This document shows, one piece after another, positions 10,152 through 22,707 of a stretch of DNA of 64,000 bases. The stretch is from the NCBI GenBank assembly GCA_032719365.1, contig CM064872.1, forward strand, positions 21,863,758 through 21,927,757, read 5' to 3'. Origin of the DNA: Prinsepia uniflora. Taxonomy: Eukaryota > Streptophyta > Magnoliopsida > Rosales > Rosaceae. The notes beneath the pieces were generated by a model, which had not been told where the DNA came from, made no database searches, and saw only the letters and a program-made list of their open reading frames with translations. Each line of letters starts with the position of its first letter. Position 1 is the stretch's first letter. Position numbers and translations under genes: made by a program.

Positions 10152-10960
10152 TAATGGAAAGCAGCCATGGAGAGTGAAATGCAGGCCTTAAAGTCATAAA
10201 ACACTTGGAGTTTGGTGCCTCTCCCACCTAATCGAAATATTATGAGTTGCAAATGGATTTTCAGGATTAAGAAGAATGCTTATGGTTCAATTTCTAGGCA
10301 TAAATCTCGTTTGGTTGTTAGAGGTTTTAGTCAAGATCAGGGTATAGACTATGATGAAACCTTCTCTCTTGTGGTACGTCACACTACTGTTCGATTGATG
10401 TTAGGCATAACTGCTCATTTTGGCTGGAAATTACATCAGTAAGATGTCAAAAATGATTTTTTGCATGCCCACCTGCAGGAGGAGGTATATATGACACAAC
10501 CTGGAGGTTTTACTGATCCTGATCATCCAGAGTATGTGTGCAAGCTTTCCAAATCCTTGTATGGATTGAAACATGCACCTAGGGCTTGGAATGAGAGATT
10601 CACTAGTTTTCTTCCTACTCTAGGTTTCCATACCTCTTATGTTGACCTCAGTTTGTTCATTAAGAGTACATATGGTTCTTTGGTTTACTTGTTACTCTAT
10701 GTTGATGATATCATCATTACTGGTAATGATCCTAGCAAGGTTCAGAGTGTTAAAACTGCTTTACAGCAGGAGTTCGAAATGACTCATCTTGGTGCTTTGC
10801 ACTATTTCTTGGGATTGGAAATCAAGTATATGGCTACTGGTGATTTGTTTGTCTCTCAACCCAAATATGCACGGGATGTAGTAGCCAAGGCTGGTATGAC
10901 AGGATGCAACATTCATCCTACCCCCAGTCAGGTTGGTGTTAAACTGCTCAAAGAAGGACA
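10152..10960 (+). pseudogene. Copia reverse transcriptase, with nonsense codons
   Basis: The domain copies element RNA into DNA. It opens with WKAAMESEMQAL, continues through CKWIFRIK and RLVVRGFSQ, and has the catalytic YVDD at 10698-10709 in LLLYVDDIIITGND. HYFLGLEIKY marks its end. In-frame stops occur at 10152, 10197 and 10440 (all TAA). The frame is otherwise continuous with integrase, so the damage here is by point mutation. Confidence 0.9.
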
Positions 10961-11338
10961 GTGGCTGTCTGAGGAAGAGAGTTCTTATTTCAGAAGTCTG
11001 GTGGGATGCCAATAGTATCTTACATTCACCCGTCCAGATATTGTTTATAGTGTTAATACAGTCTGTCAGTTCCTACAACATCCTACTCATCAGCACTTAA
11101 TTGCTACAAAAAGGATTATGAGGTATGTGCAAGGTACCATTGATAATGGTATCCTTTTGAAATTTTCTCCTGCCTCAACTAACAGCAGGTCTTCATCCGG
11201 ACTTCATCTTCTTGCTTTCTCTGATGCTGATTGGGCAGGAGACCACAATGACAGAAGGTCCACATCAGGTTTTGTCATCCTTCTCAATCAATCTCCCATT
11301 TCTTGGTGTAGTAAGAAACAACATTGTGTCAGCAGATC
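10961..11338 (+). pseudogene. Copia RNase H, cut by LTR insertion
   Basis: RNase H removes RNA from the RNA:DNA hybrid. Visible motifs are YLTFTRPDIVY, RIMRYVQGT, SDADWAGD with catalytic acidic residues, RRSTSGFVI and SWCSKKQ. A TAG at 11013 interrupts it. After CVSRS the sequence passes at 11339 into a family-A LTR, so the last part of the domain and the polypurine tract are missing from the window. Confidence 0.88.
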
Positions 11339-13671
11339 TGTGACGACCCGTGCCGAATTAGAGGGATTAATTAAGAATTAATGACGGATTAGCGAGACTA
11401 ATCACAGATTAGACGAGGATTAGCGAACGTTCGGGCAAAATGACGATTTTGCCCCTAGAATGGGCAAATCGTTGACTTTATGTTTCGGCGATCAAATGGA
11501 CTTTGACCGATAACCGTGACGTAGTTCGGGACGTCACGAGTTCATAGACAGGTGGCACACTCGATTTCGACATCCGTGGAAGAAGTTGTGACGATCGGAA
11601 GATCGAGGGAATTTTGGTAATTTGGGTGAATAGGAGCTAAAAGTTGACTTTTGACCAGGAGGTCCGATGGCCGAAGACCGTTACGTAGATCGGGACAATA
11701 CGAATCCGTATACAAGCGACACGTCGAATTCAGACGTTCGACGGCGAAGTTACGGTTCGCGGAAGTACGAATGTACTATTGCACGAAAGTCGAGACGGAT
11801 GCTTTTTGGAATTAAGTGGGGCCCAGTTATTTTTTATTGGACCAATGGATGAGTGAAAAGTGTCACCCATCCATTGGCCATCTCCTTTCATTCATGCATA
11901 TCCTCCCCTTCCATTTTCATCGATCATCCTTCCCCATTTCCATACAACCCGATCAAACCATTCTCCCCAAAACCAAACCCTTACCCCTTAGATCATCCTG
12001 GTGAGGCCCAGAGGCTGAGAGGAGGAAGTGAGGATGTTGGTGGCCGGCAAGAAGCCATGTCGTCGTGGACGGCGGCCACAAACCCGAGCACCGTACCCGG
12101 TTAGACCCAATTTCTTCCATTTTTTGATTTATACATTATGGGCTGTATTAGGTGATTGGGAGATGAATAGGGAGTTGCTAGGAAGGTTTTAAGAGGATTT
12201 GGAGGTTGGTTCATGGCGGAGGAAGCCGTGAAGGTGGCCGGGAAAAACAGGGCCGTGAGACCCTTTGATTTTGGTTAGGATTTCGAAGGTTTTGATTAGT
12301 TTTATTGATTGGGATTGATAGAAAACAAGAAAAATAGGAATTTAGGGATTTTATTGGAAGAAAACGAACGAAAAGTGAGGATTGTAGAGGCCTGGATCGG
12401 TCACGCCGGTCCAGTTGCAGAGAATGGACCGAACCTGCCGGTCTGGACCGGTTCACCCGCTGAGGACGATGCACTGTTCACCGGCGCTTGAGCCCATGCA
12501 CAGGGCCCTTTAGGCGGTGCATGGTAGCGCGTGGTGGGTTTTCTGGGGATGAGTTCAACTCACGAAACCTTCTATTCGATGTAACGAACATTTTGGGACA
12601 GGTTTCGTGTCAATCGGACATCGTTTTGATATAGTTCAGGACGTCCGAAGGTTTAAGTTCGGGTTTAAAAATAGTTAGAAAATCGGAAAAATTATGGGAC
12701 TTCAATGAGAGGTCTATTAGTAACCCTCTAAATGAATTTGGAAAGGTTCGGGAATCCCGGAGGCAGCGATTGACCCGGGGGACGATTATGGCACGCATAT
12801 CGAGGCACGACTTTGAATGGTCTGTGAGTGGACCTTTCTTTTGAAATCTATGCATGCATAAATGTTTTATAATTGTTTTAGAACATTTTTGTGATGCCAT
12901 GAGTGCAATTTTTTGTGGAAGCTTAGGATCGTCATATTTGCACGTTTTTCGACATTTCGGCTTTATGTCGTACCTTTGCGTACTGTGTTTTCAATGACGA
13001 TTTATGAAATGGATTTTGGATTTAGAAATATGAAATCGGGCACAAAACCCATTTGATTTACAAACTCTCGAACTTGAAGTCCATTTGATTTGACGAGGAA
13101 TCGGACCGGGGTCCATTTGAGTTATACAATCGGATTCGAGGAATCCCGTTGAGCTGAATCGGGTTTGAGACCCAGTTGAAATGTATTTTGAGAAAGAAAG
13201 AAAGTATTTGAAAAATGAATGAACCCTCCATTTGCTTATATGGTCTCCTCAAGATGTCGACCTGGAGAGTCAGGATCCACAGACCATAGTGGGTATCCCC
13301 ATAGGGATCCCGTTCCAGGAGTGGAGGTTACGAGATATGATGTGGTCCCAGACCAGATTCTCGAGAGATATGTGGACTAGATCCAGAGAGAGAGCTCGGA
13401 CTAGATCCAGAGATTGAGCCTCCCAGATGGAGATTCCTGGGAGAAGACTTGGAGTGAGACTCCGAGTAATGTGCACACTAGATAGATTGATGTCATCGTG
13501 ACTATATCGGGGATGTGTTCCCTAGGGGTTGTGTGCCCCGAGTTGGCATCTTCTCCGGAAGTTCCTAGGATGGGTTGTACGTATGAGGTTTTAAGAAAGT
13601 GATTTTGGGGCGAGACCCCATAGTCATTGTTTTGGTATTTCACTGAGAATGGTTTTGGGCTAAGCCCCACG
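11339..13671 (+). repeat. Plus-strand family-A LTR, first part
   Basis: It starts TGTGACGACCCG, directly after the copia RNase H coding sequence. It parallels 13672-16679 along its length, including the inverted TGACGT pair (11516-11537) and CTGTGAGTGGAC (12832-12843). The copy breaks off at 13671 and appears to resume at 16680. I find no matching duplication on the far side, so one junction has been lost. Hairpins followed by CATTTGA or CAGTTGA occupy 13038-13180. Confidence 0.75.
11516..11537. promoter_or_regulatory. Inverted TGACGT pair in LTR
   Basis: GTGACGT, 8-bp spacer, ACGTCAC, about 180 bp from the LTR start. Same arrangement as at 5074-5095. Confidence 0.5.
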
Positions 13672-16600
13672 TGCGACCCGTCCCGAATTCCGAGATTAGA
13701 TTAGTGACTAATCACGATTAGTGAGGTTAATCGGTGATTAGTTAGACTAAATCGGACGAACGATGCAAAATGACCGTTTTGCCCCTAGTCGTGGCAAAAC
13801 GTTGACTTTTCGTTCTAGAGGTCAAATGGACTTTGACCGATGACCGTGACGTAGTTCGTGACGTCACGAGTTCATAGATAGGTGGCACGTTCAATTCCGA
13901 CATTCGAGGAGGAAGTTATGAGGTTCGGAAGTTTAGGGGCATTTTAGTAATTTTGGTTAAAGAGGAGCGAAATGTTGACTTTTTGACCAAGAGGTCCGAT
14001 GGCCGAGGGCCGAGGACTATTACGTAGATAAGGACGATACGAATCCGTAGACAGGCGGCACGTCGAATTTGGACGTTCGACAGCGAAGTTACGGTTCACG
14101 GAAGTTCTAGGTTACTATTCATGACGACATGTTTTACGAGACAAAAAGTACAGTTTTGTCTCTAGTGGGTCCAGCTTTTTAGATAGCCAATAGATGAGTG
14201 ACAAGTGTCACCCATCCACTAGCCAATCTCACACATACATGCATAGCATCCCTTGCATTTTACATCGATCATTCCCATTTTCAACCCAAAAAAACCCACC
14301 CGATCTCACTTCTCTCATCTGCGCATCCAAAACACCAAACCCTTCCCTTGTAACCATAACTGAAACCAGAGGGTGAGAGAGGAGGACTAAGGACGGCAGC
14401 TGGTGGCTGGAACCGCCGTGGGCGGTGGCGGGAACCCAGAACCCGAGCGGGTACCCAGTAAGCCCATTTTCAATTTTTGTGTGGATTTTGATGTGATGGA
14501 CTGTTTTGGATGATTAAGATGGGTTATTTAGGTTGCTAGGGAGTTTTTACGATGGTTTGGAGGGTGGTTCACGGCGGAGGAAGGCTGGAAGGTAGCCGGG
14601 AAAACAGAGGCCGTGAGCCTCTTTGTACATGGTGAGGTTTTAGGAAGTTTTGATTAGTTTGGTTTATTGGAATAGATTGGAAAGGAGAAAATAGGAATTT
14701 AGGAATCGAAATGGGAGCAAACGGACCGAAAATGAGGGAGGAGGAGCACTGAACCGGCTCCGCCGGTTCAACACAGTACCCGGACCGGTTCAAACCGGTT
14801 TTCCTGAGGTTGATGGTGATGAACAGTAACCAGGGCCTTCTAAGAGCTCGTGATGACACGTGGTCCATAATTTGGGAAAGTGTTCAACACAGGAAATCTT
14901 CTATTCGATGTAACAAACATTTTGGGACTGGTTTCGTGTCAATCGGACACTGTCTCGATATGTTTCGGGGCATCGGAAGGTTTAGGGTCGGCTTAAAAAT
15001 AGTTAAAAGTTCGGGAAAATTACGAGGCTTTGATGAGAGGTTAATTAAGTAGTTATTAACCTTCTATTAAAATTTGGACAGGTTTGGGAGTCCCGGTAAT
15101 GGTGATCGGCTCGGGGAGCCGAATGGCACGCAAGTCGAGGCGGCAGCTCGGACGGTCTGTGAGTGGACCTTGTTTTCTAAATTGGTGCATGCATAAATGT
15201 TTATTATATGTTTTATTACATGTTTGATGATGTCATGGGTGCATTTGTATGTGGTTACGTATAAGCACGTATTTCGAGGTTTCGGCCTTATACGGTGCTT
15301 ATACGGGTCTGTATTTCTTTATTGGTCTAAATGAAATGGTTTTGGATTTCTAAAAGGATAAACTCGGGTATGAGACCCATTTGGTTTGGTCTCGGGCATA
15401 TGACACTATTTACGACCTTCGGGTCTAAATCGCGGTCGCAACGGGTGCTATGTGCACGGCGATCGATGATACGACGCTCGCCTCCGGTTTGGGATGTGTT
15501 CCTTCCGGAGAGGTCACGATGCACGATTCGTGGTCGGGCAGCCTGGGGAGGCTCGACTTCGGAGTGCTGACGGTTCAGGATATCCATCGGTGATGAGTGC
15601 ACCATGATCTTGTGGTGGTCGCGTCGGTTGATTCGTTCACGGCGACATACCAGGATTGAGAGCGGTCCTGGATGGATGGTTGCACGCATCACTATGATCG
15701 GAGTCGTGACTGACCCTTCGATATCGAGCACGGTGCCCAGTTGATGTCATATGTTCGGGCACGAGACCCAGATGTTTTACACTGATGATTTCGGGTCAGG
15801 GACCCTAGATGGATTTCCAAGTTCATGACGGTTTATGGGAACCGGCATGAACCCTTGTCAGGTCATTATGGTACATGACGGTTTATGGGAACCGGCATGA
15901 ACCCTTGTTATGGAGGTTATGGATCATGATGGTTCAAGGGAACCGGGCATGAATGTTTATGTTATGTATATATATGTTCATCTACCTTCCTTTACATGTT
16001 CTATCTCCTCCGGGGAGGGTCGTTGGCCTGGGTGGACCCCGGAGTAGTCACGGAGTACCGACTGAGTGGAGTCACCCCCCAGTTGGGTTCCTTACTCTTA
16101 GGAAGGCTATGATTACTATTAGCTCGGGTAGGGTCAGTGATCTGCGGACATTGATCTTGACTTTGAGAAGACTCGGATTGAGACTTGGGTAGCACGCGCG
16201 TAGCTTTGGAAACCGTGACAGGATTGGTTGTGTGAATTATATGTGTATATGATATAAATATTATATATGATATGTGATGTGTGGTTACACAGGTTTTGGG
16301 CAGTGGCCCGTATGGTCGTTTTCATTACTATTCTCTAAATCTTGGTATTGGGCTTAGTCCCACATATGATTTCATTTGGTTAAATGGTTTTCGAATGCAT
16401 GCATGCTTTTTAGTGAAGGGTACAAATGTCTTATAAAATGTTTTTATAAACTCTTGGTTTTGTCCACTCACAGCTTTTAATGTTTTGACTGCCCTTCAGG
16501 TTGATATCGGATGTGGACTGTAGCAGAGACCGAGATATCACATGCCTCTTCCGAATCCTGTCGTACTCTGATAGCCCGGGAGGGCAAAGGTCTGAAATAT

Positions 16601-16679
16601 CCCTTGTCTGACACTCCTTGTCAGACGGGAGCAGGATCATCCCACACTAATCCCGTGGGGATTGGGATGGGTCCTGTCA
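13672..16679 (+). repeat. Second plus-strand LTR, nested in the first
   Basis: The 3,008-bp LTR starts TGCGACCCGTCCCG, apparently TGTAACGACCCG with three bases lost, and ends GGGTCCTGTCA. It has no internal region, so it is a solo LTR. CTGTGAGTGGAC (15157-15168) and GTCCACTCACAG (16462-16473) form a perfect 12-bp inverted repeat around its hairpin block. I could not find matching 5-bp flanks (CCACG against TGATG), so the junction is altered. Confidence 0.72.
13846..13867. promoter_or_regulatory. Inverted TGACGT pair in LTR
   Basis: GTGACGT, 8-bp spacer, ACGTCAC, about 175 bp from the LTR start. Same arrangement as in the other long LTRs. Confidence 0.5.
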
Positions 16680-17075
16680 TGATGTGATTTGGGCTGAGTT
16701 CCCACATGTAATGGTTTATGGCTTTTGAGTTGTGATTTCGAGTCGGGGACCCAATTGGATTTATGGGTCATGGCGGTTTATGGGGTCGGGCATGAACCCT
16801 TGAAAGGTTTTGAGAATGTTTTCATTGGTTTTTATGAATGTTTGATAAATGGTTTGAATGCATGCATATGCTTTTAATGAAGGGCATAAACGTCTTTGTA
16901 TGAAAATGTTTTTAATGAAATTATTGTTTTGTCGACTCACGACTTTTAATTTTTTAATGCCCTTCACGGTGATCGCGGATGCGGGCTGCAGCAAAGACGA
17001 GACATCAGTCCCCTCCTCCTACGATCCTGACGCACTCTGATAGCCCCGACGAGGGCTAGAGATGAAATTTCCCCT
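16680..17075 (+). repeat. Remaining end of the interrupted plus-strand LTR
   Basis: The sequence resumes LTR character with GGGCTGAGTTCCCAC, the ATGCATGCAT tract, GTCGACTCAC (16931-16940; one mismatch to the usual GTCCACTCAC) and the CTGATAGCCC segment. It matches 16345-16600 of the nested LTR but stops near 17075. About 90 bp short of the expected LTR end, it passes into minus-strand element internal sequence. A deletion joined the two elements here. Confidence 0.6.
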
Positions 17076-19276
17076 GGTACCGGAAGATCACTGAACCAAC
17101 AAAGAGTACCTGCTCAAGGATAACTGAACCAACAAAATTACTCTGTCCAGTTCATGCTCTCAACCAAATCTAGTGGTGTCGGAACTAAGCCGATCACCAA
17201 CACATACAACCTCACACCACTGGTACTTCCTAGGTGCGTTCACCAGGCACCACACGGCCCGTCCAGTACCGATTCTCGTACACCGTACAGAGTACGTACA
17301 TCCCCCAACGAGTCCAGTCCAATTCACTCTGGATCCCATGGTCACCCGACCAGTAACACAACACCCACGCCCCAACACATCATTCAAGATGTACCAATCC
17401 AAGCACGCTCACCAAGGCGTGTACAGTCGTGCCAAAAGGGCATCTAATCTCATTCACAATTACCAAGGCGTACCAACCCCGAATCTATCGGATGCTCGCT
17501 CAAACGGTTACCACATCACATCCGATTGACTTCGAAAAGAAGCCAATCCCAATCGCCCATATCTACGACTGACCAATTAGACCCTGTTGGATATCCACTC
17601 ATCCACAGGTCAAACCCCGAGTCAACTCATAAACATTCCCACTCGCCCGAGTATGGATTAACTTCGAAAGGAAGTTCAGTCCAATTATTCCCATATCTAC
17701 ACCTTTATGACAGAGCGATACGCTCTCCACCTAGCCTGATCAAAGCGGTCACGATTCAAATCCGGTACCACGTCACCCGACTGGTAACACCACGATCCTA
17801 GATCGTCACCACGTCCAAGGTCCACAACCTCATAAACCAGGTCCACCTAGGATCCACACATGCTCACAGCTAGCAATTTACCTTGAACCTGATCGTAAGG
17901 TCTTACACCCACTAGATTTCTTGTCAACCACCCAACACTCCTCAACTATTTTCTCATCCAATAATTCACTCAACAACGTAACACGTCCACTCTGTGGGTC
18001 CCCTCCATTTACCTCACATCGATCCCTGCCACTCCACTTAGGAGAGACAAAGGATGATACAATACGATGTCACCAACACCCAATGCGAGTGCAAGCACAA
18101 CTCACTGCACCCGCCATACCAAGTAATCCAACATCGTCGGCCAGGGCAGAGAATAAGAGGTCATCCCAAATGACTTCGGAATACCTAATACCAATGCGGA
18201 AACGAGCAATCCTCTCGTCCTACAGTCACAACTCTCCTTGAAACTAAGATTCCACCCATGTTGGGAACAGACACACTCCCCATGAGATGCCAAATCCAAC
18301 CACCAGACTCCCTACATCCGTAACTCACTTGGACAACCACGTGTCCGCAATCAGTCCAATACTCAGACCTCATGTCTATTACTGACTATTTATGAACATA
18401 CACTGATTCCGATTGGGAATTACTCACCTCTTGTCACCTCGTCACTGTTGGGACTTATCCCAATACCTCACAATCTCCGCTGGATCCTATCCAGTCCATG
18501 AGTCAACCACTACTGAATCTCAAATAACAACGCACGCTTATCATGATAGAGTCACACCCCGACTCGTGGCTCAACACAATCTCACTCATTGACACTAGCA
18601 CCAGGGCTAGTACCAGCACCAACATACAAACATCCACACTAGCACACCGTGTGCAAAGTGGGTAACCCTGGATCTCCGCTCATACCCAGCGACGATCATG
18701 CATCATCACTCGTACCCCGCAACCATGCGTACCACCATCCTGACAATCCACATCAGGATAGATGAACGCTCCCTGAACGCCCCCTGATCCTCAACTACTA
18801 CCACTACATAAAGTACCCCTGACAATCAGCTATCTCCACAAGACCACCATTCTACAAAACCAAGCCATAATTTCCTAACTCATTCAATACCTGACCATAA
18901 ACTGATCGTTGGCATCCTAAGTGCCAACCAGTCCTCGTTCAGCCTTTCCGGCTCTTCTCGAGTCTTGACACCTTATCATGACTCATCTCACATTCCTAAC
19001 CCAAAATCCTGACTCCTCGTGAGTCCTACATCCACATCTCGACTCCTCCTGAGTCCAATCTCATACCAAACCGATCATGTCATCACTGACATGCCCAGTC
19101 CTCGAGCAATTTCCAATGCTCAACCACATTCTAAGCGACCAATAGGGCCTAAGAGATAGTATAAGTTGTCCAATTATGCGGCCTTCCAGGCACCTGTCTC
19201 GTTCGTCCCTGCGACCCCCGCAGTTCCATATCGAACAAATCGCAATTCACAGTGTACACTACCCGACATCTGACCC

Positions 19277-19381
19277 TCAAACCAGGGTCAATCTCACCCG
19301 AGATCTAACAAGAGGTCCCAAGCACCCTCGCCTACTCGTCTCACTACCAGGTCGCGCACGAGGCTTACGCTTCGGAGGCAT
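19277..19381 (-). pseudogene. 34-codon basic reading frame after the PBS
   Basis: The frame starts MPPKRKPRARPGS, is rich in Arg and Lys, and stops after 34 residues. The counterpart at 1949-2053 has the same length and position, with substitutions but no indel. A Gag N-terminal relic or an upstream ORF are both possible. Confidence 0.32.
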
Positions 19382-19409
19382 GATGTGGCAACAGAATCAG
19401 CAACCTAGT

Positions 19410-19421
19410 GCTCTGATACCA
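19410..19421 (-). other. Primer-binding site (initiator tRNA-Met)
   Basis: Minus-strand TGGTATCAGAGC, exact match to the plant initiator tRNA-Met site, next to the LTR end at 19425. Confidence 0.85.
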
Positions 19422-19424
19422 AAT

Positions 19425-22400
19425 TGACAGGACCGCCCCCAAATAGGGTATTGTTAACCGTGCCCGGTCCTGCTCCCGCCTGGATAGACAACTGAAATTC
19501 CCAAGTTACCCTTAGTACTTACCAGACCAGGGATGGCCACACGTGCTTACTCAAGCCTCCGCCTCTGGATCAACCTCGACCAAAGCGCCACGACCTGGAG
19601 GGTCAATAAAAACCAAAAGGTGTGAGTGGACAAAAATAAATCAGTTTATAAAAACAGTTACAAAAGATGTTTTTACCCTCCGTGTAAAACCAATGCATGC
19701 AGCCAAAAAATCATTTCGCAGTCGGTTAACATTTTCAACATAAGAAAACCCGTGTATCAAATTCCAACATAAGGAAAACTCGTATGAAACTCAAAATCAT
19801 TTTGTTTTCCTTTCTCAACCATCGGGTCTTAGCCTGCAATCATAAACACCGGGCCTCAGCCCCAACCACGTATCAAACCCCTGAACACAACATAATCCAA
19901 AACCATCAACAAAAAAAAAAACGGGCCACAGCCCCACACATCCGAAACATCAGAAACAACAATAAGTCACAAGTCAAACATTTTGCTGGATATCAAGTGC
20001 GCCCGAGTCTTTAAACTCAAAACCATGCGCATAATCAGGCCTTCCCGGGATTTCAACGAGTCTTTAAACTCAGAACATAATCAATAGGCCTCGGGGGTAT
20101 CACAATAACCGAGTTTTTAAACTCACGAGTCTTTAAACTCAATCCGGCTCTTTAAACCCAATTTCGGGCCCGCCCCCGTAATCAATTAACCGAGTCTTTA
20201 AACTCAAAACGTGCTCCAGCAATAGCACCCGGGTCTTTAAACCCAAAACAGTTTTCAACGGGTCTTTAAACCCAAAACAGTTTTCAACGGGTCTTTAAAC
20301 CCAAAACATTTGTTAATCACAACAACTCGGGATCCATCGTGATCCAAATTCCAAATCCAATTTGAAAACACATTTTTGTCATAACAGGACTCACGTCCGA
20401 ATTTCCACTTTCAAATCCCCAAAATCTTACTTCACAAAACGTATTCAAATCATCATTAAACACGGGGCATGTATAATTACACCAAATCACTTATTAAATC
20501 GTCTTCCATTCCCGAAGTCGAATTCGCAATAATGATTCCGTAAGCCGGCATCCGGAAGCATCATCCCGAACCCAAACCAGGAATCCGTTTTCAAACCGCC
20601 GAAAACTGAAATCTCTTTCATCAAAATTACTTTTATGCCCCGAGCATCAAGCACAAAATCACCTTTTTCAAAATCCGTTTTAAATCCTTGAAAACACCTC
20701 ATATTTCAAATCTCATGGTCAAGACATCAAAACCACAATCATAATCACCAAAATCACGGTCAAACCACAACATACTCAAAATCTCGTAAAATGTGCAAAA
20801 CCGTGACATTCTCGAAATACTTGTCAAAACCGTAAACCATACTCACAATCGAAATCCAACATCTTAAAAACATAATACGGACAAATCACATAAAATCATT
20901 CATTAACCCATCATCAAAACGCAAGCGAAACCATAGTCTCGAAATACGTGCATCTCGCATGTATAGCAAAAATACGTATAAATACGGAAATCGAACTCAA
21001 TCACAATTCATAATCATAATCATAGAAATCATAGAAATATTTATGCATGCATGAAATGTTGAAAGCAACGTCCACTCACACACCATTCTTAAGGCTCGGT
21101 TTCGCGCCGTACGAATTCCCGTAATTTCCGGCATTTTCCAGCAAAACCCGAATCCTATCCGAAATCACATTCCAGGGTCAGTAAGGTCTCAAATAACAAC
21201 GTACCAATTCTCCATAATTTTCCGGAAATTATTCGTTAATTAAAAACGTAACCTAAACCTTCGGACCCTCGGAATAACATCGAAACGGTGTCCGATAAAT
21301 TCGAAAACAACGCTAAAATGTTCGTTATAGTGTATAGGACAAAAGTCATGTTGGACTTACCTCGAAAATCGAACCCATGCGCCGTCACGCGCCTGCTACA
21401 GTGACAGGCACTGTTCATCATCATCCTTGCCCGTTTCCTCTGCAAACGGGTCCTGCAACCCGCGAGTCCAACCCGGTCAGATAACCTTCAATTCGACCTT
21501 GATTACATCCGTTTTTTATCCTAAAACATTCCTTAACTATCCAATTAAGGTTCTATGTCCCTGATTCATCATAACAGCTCCAAAATCAGACCCACGACCC
21601 GTGATCAACCAAACGGGTCGATCACACAAACTCTGTTTTTACCAAACCATAATCCAATTAACATAACAGCAAGCTTATTGGGACTAATAGGAACTCATTC
21701 ACAACATCAATTGGACCAGAGGTTACCTCAAACACCACGACTCAAGCCTGGACTTTTTTCCCGAAACTAGAACATGTGATCATGGCCAAACCGTGATCGA
21801 TTCCCTTGCCAATAGCTACGGTTGATCTCCAAATGGTCCCAGAAGACGATTACTGTCCCTGGTTTCGTCCAATTCCTCACAAAATTCAAATTCTGATTTT
21901 CCCTCAAATTTTCTGGTTTCCCCCCCGACTCAGTTCCTCTCCTCTCAACTCTCAGCTCTCCCTGGTGCAAACAACCCGCGAGAAACCCAACTGATATCTC
22001 TGTAACATTTTTTCCCGCAAACACAGAAACCATGGCATTTTTTAAACCATCTCGTGCTCTACAATCAGTTTCAGTCCTCAATGGTGCTACCCACTGTCTC
22101 AAAAACCTTAAACAAATCACCCCACGCAGCCACTACTCAATTAAACAATGGCAACGATCAGAGCACTCATAGCACGGTTGAGCAGTCTCTGTTTTTCACG
22201 GTGGTGAACAGTAACCGTCGTGCAAATGACCAAAATGCCCTCAATTGGCAAATTACCAAATTGCCCCTCATCTTCCGTGACCGGTAACTTGGTCACCCGA
22301 TGTCCGTTTCATGCGTGCCGCCTGTCGTTGTACTCCGGGCCTCGAGACGAACCTAACGGTTTTCGGGTCGTGTGAAAATCAAATTTCAAACAAAAAGTCA

Positions 22401-22707
22401 ACATTTTCCCCCTAATAGTCCAAATTACAGAAATGCCCTTGAACTTCCAAACGTCATAACTTTCACCACGAACGTCAGAATTGAACGTGCCACCTGTCTA
22501 TGAACTCGTGACGTCCCAAAATACGTCACGGTCATTGGTCAAAGTCCATTTGACCGCCCGAATAAAAAGTCAACGTTTTACCCACAACTAGGGGCAAAAC
22601 GGTCATTTTGCATCGTTCGTCCGATTTCGCCCAACTAATCACCGAGTAACCCTACTATTCATGATTAGTTACTAACTTAATCCCGAATTCCAGGATGGGT
22701 CGTTACA
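19425..22707 (-). repeat. Family-A LTR, complete
   Basis: The 3,283-bp LTR runs from TGACAGGACCG to ATGGGTCGTTACA. It is homologous to 2097-5224. Its palindrome array (20006-20305) is longer, with GAGTCTTTAAACTC units and three tandem GGGTCTTTAAACCC units about 29 bp apart. The bracket repeats are at 19621-19631 and 21070-21080. It abuts the copia 3' LTR, which lacks its first 8 bp. Short reading frames inside it are not conserved. Confidence 0.85.
22508..22529. promoter_or_regulatory. Inverted TGACGT pair in LTR
   Basis: GTGACGT, 8-bp spacer, ACGTCAC, about 180 bp from the LTR start in the minus reading. Confidence 0.5.

Larger units (their letters stand above)
17076..19424 (-). mobile_element. 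Non-coding internal region of second family-A element
   Basis: Minus-strand internal region, beside the 5' LTR at 19425-22707 and its primer site. The part 18880-19424 matches 1480-2096. The part around 18200-18300 is related to 32330-32410 of the family-C element, including a shared CSQHGWNLSFKESCD-like reading on the minus strand, which I do not recognise as any known domain. No gag-pol motif is seen. Six hairpins at 18909-19121 match those of the first copy. Its 3' LTR is absent; the left end abuts the oppositely oriented LTR. Confidence 0.6.

Noticed and set aside
13672..16679. A clean 5-bp target duplication for the nested plus-strand LTR.
   Set aside because: The flanks read CCACG and TGATG. 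I could not find a matching pair at any nearby offset, so I do not claim one.
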